In this document: in pieces, positions 35,200 through 47,002 of the stretch
Layout: each line of letters begins with the position of its first letter
How positions within the stretch are numbered: position 1 is the stretch's first letter
Assembly (NCBI GenBank): GCA_905182985.1
Contig: CAJJDN010000114.1
Span: 186,001 to 250,000 of the forward strand
From: Paramecium sonneborni
Taxonomy: Eukaryota > Ciliophora > Oligohymenophorea > Peniculida > Parameciidae
Reading direction: 5' to 3'
DNA length: 64,000 bases
The notes under the pieces: generated by a model
The model's input: the letters and a program-made list of their open reading frames with translations, nothing else
The model's database searches: none
Told to the model about the DNA's origin: nothing
Program-made: the position numbers and the translations under genes

Positions 35200-38100
35200 A
35201 TGTAGAATTATTACACTCCAGAATAATTTAGTCCATACTCTATTCCTAAATAGAATTAATCTAACTAAGTCAAACAATAAACTCCATTTGATGATGAAGA
35301 TAATGATACATCTAAAAGTGAATCATAAATAATCAAATAACCTAGAAAAATTAATATAGAGGATTTATTTCATGATAGTTTACCTAAATCTAATCAAGAT
35401 ATTCCTTTTTGGGAAAATTATGAGCAATAACCAAAAGGAATAATAAATCAATAAGCATCAAATAATTTATAGCAATTGCCAATATAATAAAATATAATAT
35501 AAAAGGAAATTCTTGATTTTTTTGATGAAGATTAAGAATAAAAATCTTAAAATATATCATAATCAAGTTAATAAATATAAACAAGTTATCAAAATTAATT
35601 GTAAAATCCATAATAATAATTGCCTACTAATCTTGAAACTTAAAATATATCTTCAGATAATAATCCTTATATATTTAATAATTAACCAAATTCTTTCCAA
35701 AAAAATTATTTTTAAACCCCAATAACTATTTAACAAAATAAAGATAATAATCTATAATAGATTTTTTAAAGTTTTGAAGAATAAATAAATACTAATTTGG
35801 GGGTCTAAAAACCTTTAACTACTTTTTAAAATTAATATTAAAATAATGAATCATTATAATATATAAATGAAAAAAATATTATTCCTAATTCAAATTATAC
35901 TTCATAAATTAAGTAATAATCCAATTAAATGTAATAATTTACAAGTCCGTACAATGTATCACAATAACCAGAAGAAATTAAAAAATAATCTACATTTTTG
36001 AATTTTAGTCTTGATTAAGAGTAAGTTGCACAACCAAAGGAATTGGTAAACAATTCTTAATAAGATGATTCAGATCTAATTTGGTCAAATAATCAAAAAC
36101 CTGAAATATTACAAACTTTTGATTTTAATTTATTAGACATAAATTAAGAGTAAAACTAATCATTAGCAGAATAACCAAATTAAAATAGTAATGGGTTCAA
36201 TAATTTTTGGCAAACTTAAAATAATAATTAATTTAATGCTAATTATCCTTAAACTACTCAATTCTCTAATTTATTAGGCAATTTTAATTAAAATAATTTT
36301 GCGCTCTAAGATTTAACTAAAAATTAATAAGATGATATTATTTAAAATTAAGATATTTAGAATCCAATCATTTAAAATTAACCTAAAAGTGATGATCAAA
36401 AAATAAAAGATGAATTTGCTTATTGGAATTAACCAAAAGTTTAATCTGAAAGTTAACCTTCTTAATAAGATATAGAAGATAAATTTAATAATTTTTCAAG
36501 CAATTCATAGACTGGATGGGGAGATTTTCAAATTTTCCAATTTAATAATAAATAAAAGGAATAAATTGAAGAATTCATAAATTTTGAATAAGACAACAAT
36601 AGAAATTATGAAGAAAATGGATCTAAACTTTAATAATCAATCCATAATTCTGAATAGGAGGTTATAGATAAATAAAATAATAATTAAGAAGAAGAGAATT
36701 CAGATTAAGAGAAAATAAATGGTAACATAAAGATTTTGAATGAATATTAGTAGGAGAACCCTTAAAAAAACTTTGATTCATATGAATAAAAATAGAATTC
36801 ACTTTCTGAATCATAAATAATTCAATAACCTTTAAATAAAACATAATCATTTGAATTTCCATCATCTATTTAAGTGCCTACACATAGTATTAGAGGAAGC
36901 AAAGAAGATGATAAAGAATTAACTTATGTTGAATAAATTATGGAATTATTAAAACCTAAAATAACTGAAATTACTTAAAATTTGAGTAATGAAATAATAA
37001 ATAATGATTGTAATTAAAATTAGGAAGCACAACCAAAACTATTTTAGGGAATTTTGGATATCTTTTAAAAAGAGAAAAGAAGAGTGGAATTAGATTTACT
37101 GAACTAATAAGTATAAATAATAAAAGATATAGTCACGAAATATGATAATAAGACAGAATAATTATAAGAATAGTTTATTAAAGTAAGAGAAGAGAGAGAA
37201 CGAGAAAGATAAAAATCTAATATGAGTATTAATTCTATTGAATTAAGAAAGTCTCTAGATGTAGATTAATAGATTGAAGAATCACCTATATAGAATATTT
37301 AATTATAATAAAGTCCTGAATAATAATAATATACACCTAAAACTTCATAAGATAAAGCATATATACCTTTTTAATTGATTCATCAAACTTAATCTAAATA
37401 TTTAAATGAAAGCTTGATAAGTTAAGAAAATAAAGAAGATGATCTAATTAAATTCAAAACTAATTTCGTTTTTTAAAGACAGCTTTTAAAGGGATTGTAA
37501 TATTAGGATATTTAGAAATTTAGAATATAATGTTTAAATGAGAAAGTAATATTATTAGAGACAGAGGAATTAATAGTCACATAAAATGAGGAAAGAAATG
37601 AAAATAAAAAGCAGGGATATAAGATATAATTGAAGTTTAAGAATAAAGGAAGAAAAATAATTTAAAATTTAATTGTATGTTTAGAAGGGAAACAATGTAA
37701 AATAAATAAAGTTAATCTTAGTTAAAAATGATGTTGAAGCAAATCCTTAAAGAATAAAATAGTAATATTTAAGTCCTGGTGAAACAATAATACAAGATAT
37801 AAGATTTAAATACTATGATTAACAAACAGTTTATTTGAATTGTTATTTAAAATATTCAATAAATGGCAACAGAGGTTATTGGAGTCAAGGTTAATAAGGG
37901 ATTTAAAATTAAGAGGCAATGTATATATCTTAAATGAATTAGTATAATTAGAATAACTCATACTAACATAATCAGTAAGATTGTATTTAATATTATAGAG
38001 AAAATAAAAAGAACTATTAATTTATTATAGGAAGACCAGCAAATAAATTTTTCACATATCATTATTGGACTGTAGAAGAACTTAATGAATATAAAATGTC

Positions 38101-38356
38101 TTATTAAAGTGAAGAATTCGAATTAAAACAATTAGAGGATTTAATTATATATCATCCATGGTTAGTGAAAATAGATTAATAAACTTTATGTGGAAAGATA
38201 TTTCTTAGATTAGATGAAAATGATTATGATTTTGTTGTGAAAGTGTGTTTGAGAGGAGAAAAAGGAGTGATTAAAATGAATCAGACAGATATGGATAAAA
38301 AGTTATGTGAACATCTATTAAGTTTTTTAAGTTTTCTATTTGTGAAATTATACTGA
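35200..38356 (+). CDS. Gln/Asn-rich protein with C-terminal adaptin-appendage-like domain
   Basis: A continuous frame of roughly 1,050 codons; about 800 residues are Gln/Asn/Ser-rich and look disordered. They are dotted with short aromatic-acidic motifs (DLFHDSL, EILDFFDEDQ, GWGDFQIF, FNLLDINQ) like clathrin/adaptor-binding peptides. A Lys/Glu coiled region (KVREERERERQK) follows. The last ~260 residues resemble an alpha-adaptin ear. A beta-sandwich part reads GYKIQLKFKNKGRKIIQNL and LSPGETIIQDIRFKY. A platform part reads GRPANKFFTYHYWTVEELNE and GKIFLRLDENDY, ending in a helix. The frame changes once near 37,680-37,725; the best GT...AG there is 37 nt, so an intron or a base error is possible. 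Endocytic function is an inference. Confidence 0.6.
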
Positions 38357-38934
38357 TCAATTTTTTAATGAAATTATTTCACAATATTTTATCACTATGG
38401 ATTTTGTATCCAAATTCTCTATTTATTTATAATTGTAGCTACATCTACTCATCCATAAAAAGGAATTTAAGGAAATAAATGATGTTTTGTTTAGAATTAC
38501 ATACCTCCCATAAACAAATTAGATAACCAATCTATTTTTATTAATTGAAGAAATACCTGTCCAATCATAATTTCTAGAAGTCATTATCTAATGTTCAATA
38601 AAAGGTTTATCAATTTTATTAAACAATTTATATTCTCTTTCATAATTACAAATAAATAAACAAGCACCAAAGAATCCTGTAATATATTGACCAATCAAAT
38701 AAATCAGATTTTTTATTAGAATACGATTAATTGATGAAGAAATATATAAAGTATGTCAATTCTATTCTAAGATGCAATTATTGAATCAAATTTCCATCTA
38801 CTTTTATTTAAATGAATAGTTATCTTTTGATTCATTAAAATTCATTATTTTATAAATAAATCTGAAATCCTATAATTACTAATTCTATTTCCATCTCTAT
38901 TCTCAGGTGTTTACATTAAATTATTATTTGACAT
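38357..38934 (-). pseudogene. decayed membrane-protein gene
   Basis: Starts MSNNNLMQTPENRDGNR at 38934 but meets an in-frame TGA after FIKQ. It continues in the same frame (KSRWKFDSIIASQNRIDI) and then needs a one-base shift, in a stretch without any GT, to reach a good frame (IYLIGQYITGFFGACLFI, then YDWTGISSINKNRLVIQF). Introns cannot explain these breaks. The stop abuts the convergent TGA of the previous gene. Family unknown. Sequencing error is the alternative explanation. Confidence 0.5.
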
Positions 38935-39086
38935 CTGATATTCTAATTATTAACATAACACAGTCTTTACATAATAATATGTTTTTTTATTATGAAAATT
39001 AAAAAATAATACAAAATTTATATTACGGATATTATCTTTAATAAAATTTGTTTAATTTTTTTACTATTAATTTATATATATATATT

Positions 39087-40159
39087 ATGAATAAGAATAA
39101 TAGAAATGAAGAATTATTAAGAGAATAATATTGCAAGACTTAAGCAGAAAGAATTCTAGATTAACAACTATTTAAAAAGACTAAAGTAATTAAATGTATT
39201 AATTTAGGGTTAACAATTACATTAAATGGAAAAATAAATATATGGTGATTAAAATAAAAAAGTAAAAACTCAAGAAATTCAACAAAAAGAATAAATGAGT
39301 TGTTAATAAGCAATGAGTTGTGTTTTAAAATATCTCAATAATGAGAATAAAATATTAACTGCTTTGAATAAAATTAAGTTATTAATTAAGGAATTTTAAA
39401 ACAAATTTTATGATTACCATATACTTTAAATTCTTTATTGTTTATCAACAACAAAGTACAAATTTAAATAACATGAATGTGATTAATTGGTAATTGAAAT
39501 CTTTGATATTTGTAATATGTCCAAATACATTTAAACAATTGATATATTAAGAATATAATTGAATATCAAAATCAAACTCTAAACTGATGATACATACTAA
39601 TTTAACAATGTACTAAAAGAATTAAAGAAAATAATTGATGATTTAAAAGTTCATTAAGAAATATAACCTATAGATATTGTATTACAAAACACAGAGTAAT
39701 AAATTGATGTATATGAATATGAAATCCTACCTGATTTTGAATAATTTATAGTAATTATATCTATTTATAATAGAATAATAGAGAATTTTAAATGATAAAA
39801 AAGTAAGAGTTTATAATGAATTGTTTGGAAGTATTGATTGATCAATTCAAATATTAATGGGCAAAAACAAGTATTCACACATTTATTTAGAATTTAAATT
39901 TTAATCAAAAGTATTGAAATTATTAAATTTAATTAGATAGAATTTTGATGGATAGTTTAAAACTTAAATTGATGAAATAATAAGTAAAATTTAGAATGCT
40001 AAAATTCTTTATACTGCTAGTAATGAGAGGGAAAATGCTTAAAGTGCAAAATTAATGTAAGATTATATGAAACCAATTCATGATGTTGTAGACAGTCGAG
40101 CAATTGTAAACACAGGAGATGGTTTGGATTAATGGGGTTTGAAATAAACAGGATTATGA
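39087..40159 (+). CDS. unknown helical protein
   Basis: Introns of 22, 23 and 26 nt join exons into a protein of about 330 residues. It begins MNKNNRNEELLREQYCKTQA, continues through a coiled segment (GQQLHQMEKQIYGDQNKK) and helical domains (LKYLNNENKILTALNKIKLL), and ends IVNTGDGLDQWGLKQTGL. The mixed composition and consistent intron grammar support a real gene. No family recognised. Confidence 0.6.
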
Positions 40160-40351
40160 TTATAATTGAGATAAATATATTGTAATATTTTACTATGAAA
40201 TAAAAAATAAAATTTCAGTCGGGAATTGTTATATCATTATAATCATGTCGAAGCGTTTAAAGTCATCATAATTATTTTTATTATATTGATTATAAATAAT
40301 TATTGACTTAAAATATATATCCAATAATATGGGTTTGATTCTAATTAATTA

Positions 40352-41512
40352 ATGCTTTTTAATAGTTATTTTAAGACAAAAAATCAAAGTCTTTATTTGA
40401 AAAAAGCAAAAACCTAAATACTTTGGAGTTCTTTTGAGAAACCTAAAAATATTTATTGGAATTACAGTTATCCAACAAAATAGATAAATTTGAAAAAGAA
40501 GTCACATTGAGTGTTATTAAATCTAAAAAGAAATCAATAAGTAAACAATTTGTAATAATATTGATTAACTTAGGAAAAAAGAATAAGGAATTGAAATAAT
40601 TGATAATTTCTTAATTTAAAATTCATACATTACAAATTCATAATCTAAATCTAGATCTTTTAGCAATAATCAATTTCTTACTAATAAAAATACTGATAAA
40701 AACATTATTTTGAATAATGTTAATAAATGGCAAAGAAATATTAATTAAAAATAGATTATTGATGAAGATTAATATATAGATAGTTTTCTATAATAATTTC
40801 AAAGATTCAGCTTCTTAGGAAGGGTGGATTTTCTTTTGTTTGCTTAAGAGAACATAAAACAGCTAAAATAAGAGTTGCAATTAAATAAATATAAGAGTCT
40901 AATCCTTATCAAACCTATTTACGTGAAATTTGATTTGGATCAGAATTTTTTGATAATTGAAAATTTAAATGTTTAAATTTAAAGTAAATTAATGTTGTTA
41001 TTTAAACTAAGTTAATTGATTATGGAAGTCGTTTACATTTTGATGATCTCCCATAATTTTCTTTGGTAAATTATATTCAATATGAAAAAAAAATGGAAAA
41101 AACAACAACCCTAAATTATACAAAGTCTTATCAAAATATTGAACCATGGGTAATAGATATATGGACTTTGGGATGTGTAATTGTAGAAATACTTTATGGT
41201 ATTCCACTTTGGTTGAGCAATAAAATTATTATTTAGCATCATGATAAAGATTTAATTTAGTTTGCTGTAATAAATAGAGCATTTGATCAAATTATAGAAA
41301 GTTGAGCCTTAGTTGTGAAAAATTTTTAGATCATTATTTAGACAATAATTATTCTGGTATTTATATGCCTTTAAATTCTAGAAAATAAAGGTGATTTAGA
41401 AATTAGGCTGTTATTAAAAGAAATGCTTACCATTGATCCAGATCAAAGAATTGCTCCTTGTACAATTATTGAATTTCTTTAAACTACTAAAGAAAGATTA
41501 ACAACTGAATGA
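40352..41512 (+). pseudogene. degenerate protein-kinase gene (DYRK-like)
   Basis: Kinase pieces appear in order but in different frames. They are a glycine-loop-like KGGFSFVCLREHKTAKIRVA followed by IK; a catalytic-loop remnant LNLKQINVVI in place of HxDLKPENI; KLIDYGSRL for the DFG region; DIWTLGCVIVEILYGIPLW; and LLLKEMLTIDPDQRIAP near the end. The Y...IDIWTLGC...GIPL form suits DYRK/CLK-like kinases. At least two in-frame TGA stops and frame changes without introns separate these parts, the HRD aspartate is gone and the APE region is missing. The 3' part (41266-41512) is repeated at 42387-42633 by an assembly duplication. Confidence 0.6.
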
Positions 41513-43506
41513 GTTATTATTATTATTCAAATTTTCACACTATAAATTAAATTAACTTTTTTTTACTAAAAATCAGAATTTTATTTATTAATAATATATT
41601 TTTATTATTTGTGATTTATCAGACCTTTTAAAATCCATTATGAAATCATATCGCCTTTATTAAAAACTTATTTCAAATTACATTTAAGGATATTTTTGCA
41701 AAAGAAATGTAATAAACAGCATTATTAATAGATATTTGATTGAAAAATTATGATTCAAACATAAAATTCGGATAAAATTATTTAGAGAATTTTATAGAAG
41801 AAGAATTAAAAAAAATTAAAATTTGAGTATTTAACTCATGCTTATTAAATTATATTTACGAATAAAATGTAAAATATTTCCTTAAGTTTTCCAGATTTTA
41901 TAAGGAAGTACTAGATTGATTTTTATATATATAATAAATTAATTTTCAAAGGAAATATTAAATGAAAAAGCAATCAGTATCCACAAATGCAACCCTTCTG
42001 GTACCATATTTTAAAGTGTATTTCAAAATTCATTATCATACTAAACCAGGAAAAGCAATTTACATAGTGGGAGATTGCAATATGCTTGGGGATTGGTAGC
42101 CTACAAAAGGATTAAGGCTATAATGGAATGAAGTATAATATGAATTATAATTTCTAAAAGAATGATGAATGGACAATTTGTATAAAAATAGATCGATCGA
42201 AATATAGTAAGATCGAATACAAATTCATAGTTAATAATTATGATTATAGTACTTTAGATGATACAATATGGGAACCAGGAGAAAATAGAGTCATCACTAA
42301 TCATATGATTTAGAACGAAACAAAATATGAATATTTTAATTGTATTAATTATAATTATTTATTTTAGGTGAATATTGGGGGTACANTGTAATAAATAGAG
42401 CATTTGATCAAATTATAGAAAGTTGAGCCTTAGTTGTGAAAAATTTTTAGATCATTATTTAGACAATAATTATTCTGGTATTTATATGCCTTTAAATTCT
42501 AGAAAATAAAGGTGATTTAGAAATTAGGCTGTTATTAAAAGAAATGCTTACCATTGATCCAGATCAAAGAATTGCTCCTTGTACAATTATTGAATTTCTT
42601 TAAACTACTAAAGAAAGATTAACAACTGAATGAGTTATTATTATTATTCAAATTTTCACACTATAAATTAAATTAACTTTTTTTTACTAAAAATCAGAAT
42701 TTTATTTATTAATAATATATTTTTATTATTTGTGATTTATCAGACCTTTTAAAATCCATTATGAAATCATATCGCCTTTATTAAAAACTTATTTCAAATT
42801 ACATTTAAGGATATTTTTGCAAAAGAAATGTAATAAACAGCATTATTAATAGATATTTGATTGAAAAATTATGATTCAAACATAAAATTCGGATAAAATT
42901 ATTTAGAGAATTTTATAGAAGAAGAATTAAAAAAAATTAAAATTTGAGTATTTAACTCATGCTTATTAAATTATATTTACGAATAAAATGTAAAATATTT
43001 CCTTAAGTTTTCCAGATTTTATAAGGAAGTACTAGATTGATTTTTATATATATAATAAATTAATTTTCAAAGGAAATATTAAATGAAAAAGCAATCAGTA
43101 TCCACAAATGCAACCCTTCTGGTACCATATTTTAAAGTGTATTTCAAAATTCATTATCATACTAAACCAGGAAAAGCAATTTACATAGTGGGAGATTGCA
43201 ATATGCTTGGGGATTGGTAGCCTACAAAAGGATTAAGGCTATAATGGAATGAAGTATAATATGAATTATAATTTCTAAAAGAATGATGAATGGACAATTT
43301 GTATAAAAATAGATCGATCGAAATATAGTAAGATCGAATACAAATTCATAGTTAATAATTATGATTATAGTACTTTAGATGATACAATATGGGAACCAGG
43401 AGAAAATAGAGTCATCACTAATCATATGATTTAGAACGAAACAAAATATGAATATTTTAATTGTATTAATTATAATTATTTATTTTAGGTGAATATTGGG
43501 GGTACA
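41266..43506. repeat. 1120-bp direct duplication around a single N (42386), assembly artefact
   Basis: Positions 41266-42385 and 42387-43506 appear to be the same sequence, separated by one N. The first copy cuts the laforin-type gene in its second exon region and the second copy continues through it. As elsewhere, this is an unmerged contig overlap. Confidence 0.85.
41962..42385 (+). pseudogene. 5' fragment of the laforin-type gene (assembly copy)
   Basis: Identical start and first CBM20 domain to the complete gene at 43083-44653, broken at the N at 42386. It is not an independent gene. Confidence 0.8.
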
Positions 43507-44653
43507 GAGCAATTAAATTGAAATTAAATTACAATTTACCTGAAAAATAAAGAATGATGGTAATAGGAAGTATAGAGCAACTTGGTCAATGGATTCATCC
43601 AGTACTTATGAAATAGTAATCTAAAGTTGATATCGGTAATTTTGATTCAGTAAAATTAGTTAATTGTGAACCAGTGTAATAATGGTCCATTTCTTTTATT
43701 GTAGATTCAATGAATTTTTCATTTAGATATTTTTATGTAATAAGGAATGATGAAACAGGTTCTATGATATGGGAAAGAGGTAATGGAAGATATTTGAAAT
43801 CAAGTGATCTTAGATCTTTTAGACAAGTTTAAGATCAATATGCTTAATCTCCAATTAAAATTAAAACTTAATTATTAACTGCCTGTTAACATTATAAATT
43901 TCTTAAAAAAAATAATGGATCATTTTGTTCAGAAAGATAAATAAAATTTAACAAAGAAACTAGTATGGGCTACTCCTTTTCAGATAAAGAATCATCTTTT
44001 TTTTATTATGAGTCATTTGGTAGATTAAATAAATTGGATTGGAATTTTGTTGTTTAATTTTCTATCACTTAAATCAATGAAAACATAATTATTGGTCCTT
44101 ATCCATAAAATGAATAAGATATACTTATCTTAAAAAATTAAGGAATCAAAGCTGTTATGAATTTATAGACAAGATTGGATATGTATCATAGAGGAGTGGA
44201 TTGGGATGAAATAATATTAACTTATAAGAAACATAATATTTAGATGAAAAACTTTGAAATCTTTGATATGGATCCTTAAGATTTCGAAAAAAAAATACCA
44301 AAAGCTGTATAACTTCTTAAAAAACTTATTAACCAACATGAATTTGTTTACATTCATTGTACTTCAGGAATTGGTAGAGCACCTTCACTTGCAGTTATTT
44401 ATTTGTCTTCTGTATTACAAATTCCATTAGATTAAGCAATAGCCTAAGTGAAAAATAAGAGAGAGCAATTTTATATTAATTTTAGTATTTTATTCATATT
44501 TAATTCATAGATATGTTGAAAAGATCTCTGTAAAAAACTATTGTTTATAACAATGGACAAGGCTATGAAGAAAATTAAGAGGTTATAGAATTGTTAATGT
44601 CAAGCTCTGGCAAAATTTTAAAATAATAATTTGATTATAACCTACTATATTGA
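43083..44653 (+). CDS. laforin-type glucan phosphatase: two CBM20 domains plus dual-specificity phosphatase
   Basis: Three introns (28, 26 and 26 nt) give about 500 residues. CBM20 number 1 shows VYFKIHYHTKPGKAIYIVGD, NMLGDWQPTKGLRL and IEYKFIVNN. Number 2 shows WGYRAIKLKLNYNLPEKQ, GSIEQLGQW and FRYFYVIRNDETGSMIWERG. The phosphatase has IGPYPQNEQDILILKNQGIK, AVMNLQT and FDMD, with the signature HCTSGIGRAP supplying the catalytic Cys and Arg. Laforin and SEX4 dephosphorylate glycogen or starch. Ciliates store amylopectin, so an amylopectin phosphatase in the cytosol is the likely role. Vertebrate laforin has a single CBM20; the doubled module here is notable. The upstream partial copy is an assembly effect. 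Confidence 0.92.
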
Positions 44654-44944
44654 GTTAGGTAAAATTGTGTTTAAAGAATATCAGTTTTATTTTTATCATT
44701 ACTATATACCTTATTACTTTTCTTTTTAATCAAAATTTTCTGAATTTACAATTAAAGAAAACAGAGCTAAAAATTTATTTTAGAAATTATTTTAATTCAA
44801 TTCTCAGTATCCATAAGATAAAACTTTAAATAGAAAGAAATATAGATGAGTTGAATTTATAAAATTTCAATAGTATTCATTCTAAAGTTGTTGCCATTTT
44901 AAGAGAATATTTTTTTTATATAGATTAATTTATTCTAATTAATA

Positions 44945-46830
44945 ATGAAATTTTGTTTTAGAAATGCCCTTTTATTCCTTCTTCTTATTTTACTTGGGCG
45001 ATCATCAAATGTTATAGAACATCCAAATGAAAGAATTCTTCAGGATACTAGTGAAGAAAATGCTAAAAATAACGATTGGGAACCTATTCGAATATAATAT
45101 AAAATAGCATAACTTTACTATGAATATGAGTACTAGAAGTTTTTCTAAAAATTATTTTCAGTTGCTTAGACATTTATAACTAGATATTTCTTAGTATAAA
45201 GATTGACAGAAGTTATTACATTTGATGACACTGATGATAAATATTTTGATTCTGAATAAATTTCAATTCAATATTTGTCAGAATCATTTGAAACAGACCT
45301 TGTATAAATTAATAATATATTTCCATAGCTAATTTTTGTTTAAATATATGATGATTCAACAACAAATGTTAAAGCTAGTTCAGAGTATATTAAAACTTAT
45401 TCAAAAACCTAAAGACCAACTGTGGGCATTATAAAGTGGAATATTTACTCTACTAACTTAAAAAATATGACTAACTCTGAATTTGAATTAAATATGCAAA
45501 GATTAATTGCAACTACAATGTATATTATGGGTTTCACACCTAAAGCATTTTAAACTTATTTTGATAGCTCAATTAATGTAAAATATTCTAATCCTTCCAT
45601 TACTATAAATAATATTACTTACTTATCAACTCCAAGAATAAAAAAAATAATATAATAACACTTTAAGTGTGATACTGTCAAAGGTGCATAGCTTGAAAAT
45701 GATGGAGGAAACTCTTATGCAAAAAACCATTTAGAAAGAAGTATATTTTATAATGAAATTTTAACAAGTGCAACAATGGAAGGGAATATGATTATATCTG
45801 ATTTTACTTTTTCAATATTTTAAGATACTGGGTATTTTATTCTTATAATTAGTTTTTATAATTTGATGCAATATTCACCAGATAAAGTGCTTTGGGGAAA
45901 AGGCAAAGGATGCGATTTTTTACAGAAAAGATGTTATGGTGATTTTTAAGAATTTTGCAATGTAGAAAATGAAGAAGGATGTTCCTTTTTAAATACTGGA
46001 TATTCAAATTGCAAATAAGATGATTTTAGTGATTAATGCAAATATTTTTAAATCAAATAAGATTATGATTGTAGAGATTCAACATCTGGAGGAGATGAAG
46101 CTAAAGAAACATTTTAGCATTTTGGATCTGATAGTATGTGTATTGTTGGGTCAATAAGTGAGAATTATAGTGTAGCCAATAAATAAAAATTTAGTTGTTT
46201 TTAATATCTGTGCGATGCCAATAATCAATTAACTCTAATTATTAATTCAAAATCTTTTAATTGCTTATCATAATAAACTATAAAAATTGATTAATATTTT
46301 GGATAAGTATCATGTCCAAAAAACCCTGAAGAGTTTTGCAGATCCTAAGATGAATGTATGGGTTAATGCAATTAAAGAGGATATTGTTTAAATAAAATGG
46401 TAAATACCACTATTAAATTTATAGTGTATTTGCTCATTAGGTTATTCAGGTAAAGGGTGTTAGGAAAATTGTTCAAAATATAGACACAATGCTGAATGCT
46501 ATGATAAATGCCCATCAAAAACATATCCAATAGAAGCAATTTAATATTGTGTTGGCTGTCCTGGAGTAAATATAATAATATTTTACATAGAATTGTCAAG
46601 ATTGTTCAAGCTATAATAAGTGCAAAATTTGTTTACCAGGATATAAACTAAATTCAATAGGATTTTGTGATATTTTATATAATTATGAGGTGCCAGAGGA
46701 GGAGAGTGAAGAAGAAAGCCTACCAACTAATGTTTAAGAGGACGAACAGTACTTGATTTTGGAATTCACTTTCGAATAGAATAATGCATATATTTTTGGG
46801 GCATCATTAGCCTTTTTAACATTATTATGA
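44945..46830 (+). CDS. leishmanolysin-like (M8) surface protein lacking the HExxH motif
   Basis: It has a signal peptide (FRNALLFLLLILLGRSS), an M8-like domain, Cys-rich EGF-like segments after two 25-nt introns, and a C-terminal hydrophobic anchor (IFGASLAFLTLL). The M8 landmarks RLIATTMYIMGFTPKAFQTY and HLERSIFYNEILTSATMEG are clear. The first is where HExxHALGF should stand, but both His and the catalytic Glu are absent. The third zinc ligand His in HLER is kept. WGKGKGCDFL and the run of Cys residues after it match the family's C-terminal part. Active members are zinc proteases at the cell surface; this one should be inactive. Length is about 600 residues with an otherwise intact frame, which argues for a maintained pseudoprotease. 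Confidence 0.8.
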
Positions 46831-47002
46831 AATTATTAATTACTTTAAGGATGTAAAATAAAATCCCATGAATCTAATAATCATTAATATAAATTAATTT
46901 TAATTTTCTGACTTCATCAAATGAGATATTTTAAGAATTAATTTATGAATTATGATTTAAATATTTAATTAGAATAAAATTATAAATAGAATATTTAAAA
47001 AA

